Notes under the pieces: model-generated
The model's input: the letters and a program-made list of their open reading frames with translations, nothing else
Databases searched by the model: none
Told to the model about the DNA's origin: nothing
In this document: in pieces, positions 57,701 to 64,000 of the stretch
How the letters are laid out: every line of letters begins with the position of its first letter
Numbering within the stretch: the first letter of the stretch is position 1
Origin: Candidatus Megaera polyxenophila
GTDB lineage: Bacteria > Pseudomonadota > Alphaproteobacteria > Rickettsiales > Rickettsiaceae
Reading direction: 5' to 3'
DNA: 64,000 nt
NCBI GenBank assembly: GCA_037101405.1
Contig: AP017964.1
Span: 310,001 to 374,000, forward strand
Program-made: the position numbers and the translations under genes

Positions 57701-59104
57701 AAGCCTAAGAAAAAAAATAAAAATTACATAGCACCAAGAAACCAATTAGAAAAAGAATTATGCAAAATATGGGAAGAAATACTTCATGTTGAAAAAGTTG
57801 GTATTAATGATAATTTTTTTACCCTTGGAGGACATTCTATTGTAGCAACAAAGTTAGTAATTAGGATTCATAAACAGTTTAATATCGATGTATCACTAGG
57901 GAGTTTTTTTGAAAGTCCTACCATTGATAGTTTGATTAAAGTAATAAAAAAAGATCATAAAAATTATATTCATCCTCCTTATCCAATAATATCTTTGCTA
58001 AAAGATGCTGATATAAAACTGCATATATCTAAAAAAATTTTAAAAGATAAAGAACTCTACACTCACCCAAAATCAATTTTATTAACAGGTGCTACTGGGT
58101 TTTTAGGAGTACATTTATTACAAGATCTTATTACTAATACCGATGCTAAAATTTACTGTTTAATAAGAGCCGATGATATTAGTACAGCTAAAAATAAGCT
58201 TATCACAAAAATGAAAAGATATTGCTTAAATGAAAATTTTAGTCGTATTAAAATAATACTAGGTGATCTATCATGTAAACAATTATCTCTAACCAAGCAA
58301 CAGTATATTATACTTTGCAAAGAGATAGATGTAATTTACCATTGTGGTGCCTTAGTACACCATATGTATGACTATCAAAAGTTAAAACCTATTAATGTCG
58401 AGGGAACTGTAGAATTAATTAAGCTGGCATCCTCTGGTAAACTAAAAGCTCTTCATTATATTTCTACTTCAATAATAAGAATAAATACAATCCAAAAATT
58501 TGAAGATTATGAAAAAAACTTATTATATGAGAATATTAACGGAGGATATGAGCAATCAAAGTTTATAGCTGAAAAATTAATCATTGCAGCTGCAAAACAG
58601 GGAATTTCTGCTACTATATTCAGACCAAGTCATATCCTGGGTAGTTACAAGACAGGCATTTTTCCAGTAGAAAGGTATCATATGTTTATGCTGTTAAAAG
58701 GTTGTATAGAATTGGGTTATGCACCAAATTGGAATAATAAATATTACGATATGTTATCTATCGATAACGTAACGAATTACATTATAGAAAACTCTTTAAA
58801 ACATGACTCTTTTGGAAAATCTTTTCCTATTATTAGTCCAAAATTATTAAAATGGAATGATTTAATCTTATGGTTAAATAACCAAGGACATCATATATCT
58901 ATGATATCCAGCAATCTATGGAAAGAGAAATTAAAAAATATTGATGAAAATAATGCATTATTTCCTATACTATCACTTTACCTAGGAAATAGTGATAACG
59001 AAACCCAAGAAGATATAAATGATATTATCGAGAATAATTTTGGTATAGATAATCAACTTATGGAGAAAACTTTTTCTTATTTAAATAGTATTAAGTTTAT
59101 TTGA
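54800..59104 (+). CDS. NRPS 4: C-A-T-R (module 8 with terminal reductase)
   Basis: 1434 residues. C8 (YPLSPIQSGFLFQ, HHILLDGW ~144, D-type after E7), A8 (~453-960; same pocket code as A1), T8 (GGHSI ~1009) and a C-terminal thioester reductase. The reductase has the NAD(P)-binding motif LLTGATGFLGVHLL (~1093) and the catalytic Y-x3-K in GGYEQSKFIAEK (~1250), as in NRPS/aminoadipate reductase R domains. Release is therefore expected as an aldehyde or, after a second reduction, an alcohol; an aldehyde could close to an imine with a free amine such as that of Dab. There is no thioesterase. A8's N-terminal 1.2 kb is nearly identical to A1. Confidence 0.95.
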   Translation: MINKFNIQDLYPLSPIQSGFLFQHLYAPQSDAYFVQSIFLIDGVIETSNFKIAWQKIIDTYSILRTGFVWQNLEMPFQYVLKTIKSEFNLLDWQDFSDIEQEERLKDFIEQDRKKGFDLNNVPLIRIHLIQKNSNSYYLVWSNHHILLDGWSSSTIFHNFLKLYRALNINQEFLIKEDKPYRDYIAWLQKQDLTRAEQFWKQYLSSLEEPTYLSFQHLIKEKQNQDYSIYSEVLSLDETKRIKNFAQKHGLTLNTILQGAVAIVVQHYLQQKEIVLGLTVSGRNINLTGIEDMVGLFINTLPLRVQFEENNIISFLKKLQNDTQKINDYTYTQLADIQKWIKFNQSLFNVIFIFENYLINSEKITNLNIKDIQSIERTEYPLTIVMSKEKELHIVLTYQTSHFNQEIIIRLSDHIKLVLFQIVTEQNIILLTQEEERKILSFNTKVLYPQCFIYQLFERVVKNSLKETAVRCGDKELTYDQLNKISNKIGWYLVNKGVKSEESVAIIMERSVEMIAAIIGVLKAGGCYVPIEPNCPGDRLKFILEDAQVGIVLTQNSLIDKFISYNGEIITSDSYLFYEEKDHNLSTIMYADNLAYIIYTSGSTGTPKGVMGTHENLVQSLISRTNYYKEDKIRSLLVVPVSFDSSITAIFWPLITGGSVTIVPQIEYLDLEQLLYIIKNNSISHFPCPPALYLSLLETGSSKLKNLQVVVVAGERCPERILELHFELLSNTLLSNEYGPTEVSVWSSASSIYDNERKYKVDKITIGKQRTNVELFILDEKIRILPIGVKGEIYIGGKGLARGYINRADLTAERFIANPFGNGERLYKTGDIGRYLYDGNIEYLGRSDEQVKIRGYRIELGEIEEVLNKHVYINTAIVITSKTNYEELNLVAYVVLKEIAGKYSQVLLDSLGKEFHVLVIKEKITKKLKSTLALMLPEYMIPRYFIYLDRIPLTNNGKIDKKALPEAKPKKKNKNYIAPRNQLEKELCKIWEEILHVEKVGINDNFFTLGGHSIVATKLVIRIHKQFNIDVSLGSFFESPTIDSLIKVIKKDHKNYIHPPYPIISLLKDADIKLHISKKILKDKELYTHPKSILLTGATGFLGVHLLQDLITNTDAKIYCLIRADDISTAKNKLITKMKRYCLNENFSRIKIILGDLSCKQLSLTKQQYIILCKEIDVIYHCGALVHHMYDYQKLKPINVEGTVELIKLASSGKLKALHYISTSIIRINTIQKFEDYEKNLLYENINGGYEQSKFIAEKLIIAAAKQGISATIFRPSHILGSYKTGIFPVERYHMFMLLKGCIELGYAPNWNNKYYDMLSIDNVTNYIIENSLKHDSFGKSFPIISPKLLKWNDLILWLNNQGHHISMISSNLWKEKLKNIDENNALFPILSLYLGNSDNETQEDINDIIENNFGIDNQLMEKTFSYLNSIKFI

Positions 59105-59347
59105 TCTATAACCTTCTAGGAAATCTTGTAATTCACCCACAAGTCATTTTTATAGTCATATTAAATCCCAGTATAAGGTCAGTAGCTTAGAGCCTGTCTT
59201 GAAAGTTCTGAAAGCATAAGGTAGAATGCTTAAACTTAACAACCTTTTCACAAGGATATTGCTGGTACGTAAGCGTTCGGGGAAGGCGGACTAGTAAAGA
59301 AGGGAATAAGGAGTAAAATTTCTCGAGTAAAAAAATCAGGAGATTTT

Positions 59348-59689
59348 ATGGCAAGAAGGAAGCGAATATACATATCACGCGAGCAAAAGGAAAAAATTAT
59401 AAAGGAACTAATAAAAACCAATTGCAATATAAAATTATTGGCAGAAAAATATCAAGTAACGGCAAGGACACTTAGTAGATGGAGAAGCGATTACTACAAA
59501 GCAGAAGAAGGAAAGCAACCAAAACCGGAGGGACATTTTGTAGAAGTTCAGGTAGGAAGCGATATAAAAAAGAGTCATCTTAAGAAAGTAGAATTATTCT
59601 TAGATAACCATAGATGCAGTATAGAGGGAAGATTAAGTAGCGAGCAACTGATAAAGCTCCTGGAAATACTGGAGGAAGCTTCATGTTAA
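59348..59689 (+). CDS. tnpA: IS66-type TnpA (Orf1)
   Basis: 113 residues with a helix-turn-helix (CNIKLLAEKYQVTARTLSRW) and a C-terminal IS66 Orf1-like part. TnpA is an accessory DNA-binding protein of IS66 elements. It overlaps tnpB by 7 bases, as is usual. Intact, but the element around it is defective. Confidence 0.8.
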   Translation: MARRKRIYISREQKEKIIKELIKTNCNIKLLAEKYQVTARTLSRWRSDYYKAEEGKQPKPEGHFVEVQVGSDIKKSHLKKVELFLDNHRCSIEGRLSSEQLIKLLEILEEASC

Positions 59690-59920
59690 ATCCGGATAAC
59701 AGTTGTAGAATATACTTGTGTACAGGCCACACGGATATGAGAAAAGGCGTACATAGTTTATCTATACTTGCACAAGCAATAATATCTGATAATTTCAAGG
59801 TAGGAGCGTTATTTGTATTTCGAGGCAAGAGCGCAGATAAAATAAAAATACTATGGTGGGACGGACAAGGATTTTGCTTATATTACAAGCAGCTAGATAG
59901 CGACAAATTCACGTGGTCAA
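59683..59920 (+). pseudogene. tnpB: IS66-type TnpB (Orf2), truncated
   Basis: The frame shows the IS66 Orf2 family pattern: RIYLCTGHTDMRKGVHSL, FVFRGKSADKIKILWWDGQG and FCLYYKQLDSDKFTW. At about 59920 it runs into tnpC sequence in another frame and stops at 59946, so its last third is missing. Confidence 0.82.
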
Positions 59921-60043
59921 AGTTAGAAACGGCAATATTGAAATAGATAATAATGCCGCAGAACGAGCACTCAGAGCTGTTGCTATCGGCAGGAAAAACT
60001 GGCTTTTTGCTGGTTCTGATAAAGGCGGTAATACTGCAGCCAT

Positions 60044-61470
60044 GAGTTATTGTCAAATGTTGTGTATGAAAAAAATTAGGCAACATATTTTTTCTCATTT
60101 AAGTTATCGTTACTAATTTCACTTACATGAATTCCATCTATAAATTTTTCCATATTAATAACTTGGGCAATGCGGTTTTTACCTCGTAAAGGTTTCCACC
60201 TTTTTTCTGCTTCAAGGAATAATTTATAGGTAGCAGCAATAATAGTATTTCTCGAAAAACAATTCCTAGATTTTCTAGTTCTATGCTTAACCGTAGCAAA
60301 GGTAGATTCAATAGGATTAGTTGTCCGCAAATGTATCCAGTGCTCCCCTGGAAAATCGTAAAAAGCTAATAACTCTTTTTCATTTTTCAATAAGCATTCT
60401 GTAGCCTTAGGATATTTAGCAGAATAAGCCAAGATAAATTTTTTCCAACTGGATTCAGCTTCTTCTCTAGAACTAGCCATATAAATATTATGTATCATTT
60501 GCTTGGCTTTAGCTTGCTGAGATTTTGGTAACTTATTCAAAATATTAGAAGTCTTATGTACCCAACAGCGCTGATGTACCGTAGTAGGATATTCTTCTGT
60601 CAGAGCTCCCCAAAAACCAAGTGCTCCATCTCCAACAGCTAAGGCAGGAGAGTGTATCAGACCTCTGCTTTTTATGTCGAGTAATAATCCTTGCCAGCTT
60701 TCCTTGCTTTCTCTAAAACCATCATCTATAGCGACCAATTCCTTTTTTCCGTATTCATCAACACCAATTATTACCAAAATACAGTTCTTCTCCGATTCCA
60801 TTCTTGCCTGTAAATAAATACCATCAACCCAGAAGTAGACATATTTCTTCTTTGTTAAATCTCGTCTTTGCCATAACAAATATTGATCATACCACTCAGA
60901 TTTTAGCCTGGATATTACATTAGGTGATAAGTTCTTTGGCTTGCTACCCAATATAGGTTCAAAGCTATCAGCAAAATCTGTAGTAGATATTCCCTTTAAA
61001 TAAAGTAGCGGTAATAGAACATCTATAGTAACCGTACGCCTCATGTATTGCGGAATCAGATTAGAAGAGAATTTTATATCCTCTTTACCTCTATCTCTTA
61101 CCCGTGGTACTTTTACTGCTACCTCTCCTATACCGGTTTGTATGTTGCGCTCAGGTAAGTAGCCATTGCGGACGACTTGTTTACTCCCATTAGTAAGTAA
61201 CTTATCTTGGTAGGATGATATAAAATTTTGTACCTCTTCCTCTATAGCTAGTTGCAACATTTTTTGAGCTGACTCCCTTAAAAACTCACTTAATACATCT
61301 GTTACTAAATTTTGTGTTGGATTTTTATAATCAATTATATTACTCTTTCTCATGGTGTATTCCTTATTTTATTGTTAATAGGATTTGCAAATTACAATAA
61401 TAATATTAATTTGCGAATACGCCACCTAATCTTCTATCTCACCTCCATACACAACTTTCCATCATAACTC
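60044..61470 (-). mobile_element. IS256-family element, copy C
   Basis: 1427-bp copy in reverse orientation with perfect 9-base target duplication TGCAGCCAT. It is inserted in the IS66-type tnpC remnant. Confidence 0.96.
60076..61353 (-). CDS. IS256-family transposase, copy C
   Basis: Same 425-residue protein as copies A, B and D, on the minus strand, intact. Confidence 0.95.
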   Translation of the reverse strand: MRKSNIIDYKNPTQNLVTDVLSEFLRESAQKMLQLAIEEEVQNFISSYQDKLLTNGSKQVVRNGYLPERNIQTGIGEVAVKVPRVRDRGKEDIKFSSNLIPQYMRRTVTIDVLLPLLYLKGISTTDFADSFEPILGSKPKNLSPNVISRLKSEWYDQYLLWQRRDLTKKKYVYFWVDGIYLQARMESEKNCILVIIGVDEYGKKELVAIDDGFRESKESWQGLLLDIKSRGLIHSPALAVGDGALGFWGALTEEYPTTVHQRCWVHKTSNILNKLPKSQQAKAKQMIHNIYMASSREEAESSWKKFILAYSAKYPKATECLLKNEKELLAFYDFPGEHWIHLRTTNPIESTFATVKHRTRKSRNCFSRNTIIAATYKLFLEAEKRWKPLRGKNRIAQVINMEKFIDGIHVSEISNDNLNEKKYVA

Positions 61471-62383
61471 TGCAGCCATCTTCTATACCTTAATTGAAAC
61501 AGCAAAACTTAATAATATAAATCCTGTTAAATATTTACATAAAGTTTTTGAAGTTATTCAGGATTATAAGGCTAATCACATCGAAGACCTTCTCCCCTGG
61601 AATATTAAATTAGAATAAATTAAATAACAAGGGCTGGTTTGCCGAACGCTTACTAATAAACTATTAATTACATTTGTAAATTGCATTAATTATGCTTTTT
61701 GCTGCTTAGCAAAAAATGGCATTATTCTTGTTTTATCATAGAATCTCCGAGAAAAGATTCTGATTCTTAAGCTTAGATTGAATTCTTTGAATATGTACAG
61801 AGTCATATGGGAAGGATTTTGTCACTATTTCAAGAGCCTGAGTTAAACAATCAAGAGATTGTACTTTAAAACTATCTGATTTCTTTATATTGTTACTATT
61901 CCTTTCCTGTTCATATTTTTTAAAAAACAAACTGCTTAAATTCTCTAGTGAAATGTAAGCTTCTGGGTGCTTTTTTTGCTTATATATATTTAAAGCTTGG
62001 TTAAATAAACTTTTAGCTAGCTCTAAATCCCCCTTTAGCATACTAACTTCTCCTAAGCTGTTTATAATTCCAGCGGTTTGGGTATGATTCTCACCATAAT
62101 TCTGTTTATAAATGGTAAGAGCTTGGCTCAATAATTTTTGTGCTTTGTCATAATCTTTTGAATGCTTATAAGTATTTCCTAAGTGAAACATTACCCAAGC
62201 AGCTGTTACATGATCTGGCCTAAAGTAATTGTAGTAAATGGTCAAACTCTCATTAAACAGATCTCTGGCTTTCAAAGCATCTCCTAAAGCACTATAAATG
62301 CAACCTAGATGAGTTAAAACCCAAGCTGTTTCAATACAATTTTTTCCATTATGCTTAAGATAAAGCTTAAGTGATTGTTCTAA

Positions 62384-63810
62384 GAGTTATGATGGAAAGT
62401 TGTGTATGGAGGTGAGATAGAAGATTAGGTGGCGTATTCGCAAATTAATATTATTATTGTAATTTGCAAATCCTATTAACAATAAAATAAGGAATACACC
62501 ATGAGAAAGAGTAATATAATTGATTATAAAAATCCAACACAAAATTTAGTAACAGATGTATTAAGTGAGTTTTTAAGGGAGTCAGCTCAAAAAATGTTGC
62601 AACTAGCTATAGAGGAAGAGGTACAAAATTTTATATCATCCTACCAAGATAAGTTACTTACTAATGGGAGTAAACAAGTCGTCCGCAATGGCTACTTACC
62701 TGAGCGCAACATACAAACCGGTATAGGAGAGGTAGCAGTAAAAGTACCACGGGTAAGAGATAGAGGTAAAGAGGATATAAAATTCTCTTCTAATCTGATT
62801 CCGCAATACATGAGGCGTACGGTTACTATAGATGTTCTATTACCGCTACTTTATTTAAAGGGAATATCTACTACAGATTTTGCTGATAGCTTTGAACCTA
62901 TATTGGGTAGCAAGCCAAAGAACTTATCACCTAATGTAATATCCAGGCTAAAATCTGAGTGGTATGATCAATATTTGTTATGGCAAAGACGAGATTTAAC
63001 AAAGAAGAAATATGTCTACTTCTGGGTTGATGGTATTTATTTACAGGCAAGAATGGAATCGGAGAAGAACTGTATTTTGGTAATAATTGGTGTTGATGAA
63101 TACGGAAAAAAGGAATTGGTCGCTATAGATGATGGTTTTAGAGAAAGCAAGGAAAGCTGGCAAGGATTATTACTCGACATAAAAAGCAGAGGTCTGATAC
63201 ACTCTCCTGCCTTAGCTGTTGGAGATGGAGCACTTGGTTTTTGGGGAGCTCTGACAGAAGAATATCCTACTACGGTACATCAGCGCTGTTGGGTACATAA
63301 GACTTCTAATATTTTGAATAAGTTACCAAAATCTCAGCAAGCTAAAGCCAAGCAAATGATACATAATATTTATATGGCTAGTTCTAGAGAAGAAGCTGAA
63401 TCCAGTTGGAAAAAATTTATCTTGGCTTATTCTGCTAAATATCCTAAGGCTACAGAATGCTTATTGAAAAATGAAAAAGAGTTATTAGCTTTTTACGATT
63501 TTCCAGGGGAGCACTGGATACATTTGCGGACAACTAATCCTATTGAATCTACCTTTGCTACGGTTAAGCATAGAACTAGAAAATCTAGGAATTGTTTTTC
63601 GAGAAATACTATTATTGCTGCTACCTATAAATTATTCCTTGAAGCAGAAAAAAGGTGGAAACCTTTACGAGGTAAAAACCGCATTGCCCAAGTTATTAAT
63701 ATGGAAAAATTTATAGATGGAATTCATGTAAGTGAAATTAGTAACGATAACTTAAATGAGAAAAAATATGTTGCCTAATTTTTTTCATACACAACATTTG
63801 ACAATAACTC
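62384..63810 (+). mobile_element. IS256-family element, copy D
   Basis: 1427-bp copy with perfect 9-base target duplication TTGTTCTAA (62375-62383 and 63811-63819). It is inserted in the TPR gene. Confidence 0.96.
62501..63778 (+). CDS. IS256-family transposase, copy D
   Basis: Same 425-residue protein as the other three copies, intact. Confidence 0.95.
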   Translation: MRKSNIIDYKNPTQNLVTDVLSEFLRESAQKMLQLAIEEEVQNFISSYQDKLLTNGSKQVVRNGYLPERNIQTGIGEVAVKVPRVRDRGKEDIKFSSNLIPQYMRRTVTIDVLLPLLYLKGISTTDFADSFEPILGSKPKNLSPNVISRLKSEWYDQYLLWQRRDLTKKKYVYFWVDGIYLQARMESEKNCILVIIGVDEYGKKELVAIDDGFRESKESWQGLLLDIKSRGLIHSPALAVGDGALGFWGALTEEYPTTVHQRCWVHKTSNILNKLPKSQQAKAKQMIHNIYMASSREEAESSWKKFILAYSAKYPKATECLLKNEKELLAFYDFPGEHWIHLRTTNPIESTFATVKHRTRKSRNCFSRNTIIAATYKLFLEAEKRWKPLRGKNRIAQVINMEKFIDGIHVSEISNDNLNEKKYVA

Positions 63811-64000
63811 TTGTTCTAATAGCACTCGAGCTTTATCATAATTACCTATGCTCCCATAAAGATTTCCTAAACGCGCTTGAACCCAAGCTGTTTGAGTATG
63901 ATCAGAACCATAATATTCGTTATAAATAACTAAAGCTTGCTCTAGTAATTCTTGGGCTCGCTTAAAATTACCTACATTTTTATCATTACTTCCTAAATAA

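Larger units (their letters stand above)
59921..61618 (+). pseudogene. tnpC: IS66-type TnpC C-terminal remnant, split by IS256 copy C
   Basis: The first piece, to 60043, reads GNIEIDNNAAERALRAVAIG and KNWLFAGSDKGGNTAA, the end of the IS66 DDE domain with its Glu region. After the IS256 insertion it resumes as FYTLIETAKLNNINPVKYLH and ends EDLLPWNIKLE, stop at 61616-61618. The 9 bases TGCAGCCAT (60035-60043 and 61471-61479) are the target duplication; removing the insert restores the frame. More than 300 N-terminal residues are deleted. Confidence 0.87.
59269..61653 (+). mobile_element. IS66-type element, internally deleted and interrupted
   Basis: Terminal repeats GTAAGCGTTCGG at 59269-59280 and its inverse CCGAACGCTTAC at 61642-61653 are of the IS66 type. 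Inside are tnpA, a truncated tnpB and only the end of tnpC. The middle, from late tnpB to late tnpC, is deleted (joint near 59920), and IS256 copy C sits in the rest. I see no target duplication around it. Confidence 0.85.
61736..64000 (-). pseudogene. TPR-repeat protein gene split by IS256 copy D (runs off window)
   Basis: Minus-strand gene of tetratricopeptide repeats (about 42 residues, Kinesin-light-chain-like). The part upstream of the insertion is 63811-64000 (AQELLEQALVIYNEYYGSDH, RLGNLYGSIGNYDKARVLL). The part after it is 61736-62383 (HLGNTYKHSKDYDKAQKLLS, then TIYKQNYGENHTQTAGIINS). Removing IS256 copy D and one 9-base duplicate joins VLLEQSLKLYLKHNG in one frame, so the split is due to the IS alone. 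TPR arrays bind proteins; the partner is unknown. The N-terminus lies outside the window. Confidence 0.88.

Noticed and set aside
29400-59104. Several open frames of 65-110 codons on the minus strand across the NRPS genes
   Set aside because: They lie antisense to clear NRPS domains, recur wherever the domains recur, and have no family features; they are by-products of the AT-rich coding strand.
58050-59104. Terminal thioesterase or separate SDR gene
   Set aside because: The reductase is in frame with T8, with no GxSxG thioesterase motif; it is a fused R domain.
1-64000. CRISPR array, tRNA, rRNA, riboswitch or replication origin
   Set aside because: I looked for short regular spaced repeats and for conserved RNA gene strings and found none that I could support by eye.

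Overview
The window is AT-rich DNA with very many insertion sequences, decayed genes, and LRR, HEAT and TPR repeat proteins. This suggests a host-associated or intracellular bacterium with a degrading, IS-loaded genome. My best guess is an alphaproteobacterium of the Rickettsiales type; there is no rRNA or other marker gene here to prove it.

Layout. (1) 1-4336: a partial nitronate monooxygenase-like gene, then the anaerobic ribonucleotide reductase pair nrdD-nrdG, then an Fnr-type regulator. A perfect FNR box (TTGAT-N4-ATCAA) lies between the first gene and nrdD. nrdD carries a frameshift that separates its zinc-ribbon and glycyl-radical tail. (2) 4337-8389: a long palindrome, three decayed genes in a row (HAD, P-loop, GNAT) and a gene split by an IS3-family element. 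(3) 8390-17246: a nest of insertion sequences. These are IS3-family elements of two types, identical IS256-family copies, an IS110-type transposase gene cut into three pieces, and remnants of a second Mutator-type transposase.

(4) 17324-59104: a large nonribosomal peptide synthetase (NRPS) locus. On the left are a TauD/AsnO-like oxygenase, an LRR protein and an ABC exporter (minus strand), a HEAT-repeat protein, an EctB-like diaminobutyrate aminotransferase, a second LRR protein and an Asp/Glu-racemase-like protein. Then comes a tight six-gene plus-strand operon of about 32.6 kb: an OvoA-like sulfoxide synthase, a CmlA-like diiron beta-hydroxylase and four NRPSs. The assembly line reads A-T-C-A-T / C-A-T-E-C-A-T-E / C-A-T-C-A-T-C-A-T-E / C-A-T-R, which is eight modules ending in a reductase. 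Four adenylation domains carry an Asn-like specificity code. The expected product is a linear or imine-cyclised octapeptide aldehyde or alcohol, Asn-rich, with D-residues at positions 3, 4 and 7 and probably hydroxylated and/or thio-histidine-type building blocks. Almost identical blocks of up to 3.1 kb recur between modules, so the line was built by recent module duplication and recombination.

(5) 59269-64000: an IS66-type element with an internal deletion and an IS256 insertion, and a TPR gene split by another IS256 copy and running off the window. Four IS256 copies of 1427 bp encode identical proteins; three have perfect 8-9 bp target duplications, so this element was recently active. No phosphopantetheinyl transferase, MbtH-like protein or type II thioesterase for the NRPS is present in the window. 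No tRNA, rRNA or CRISPR was seen.
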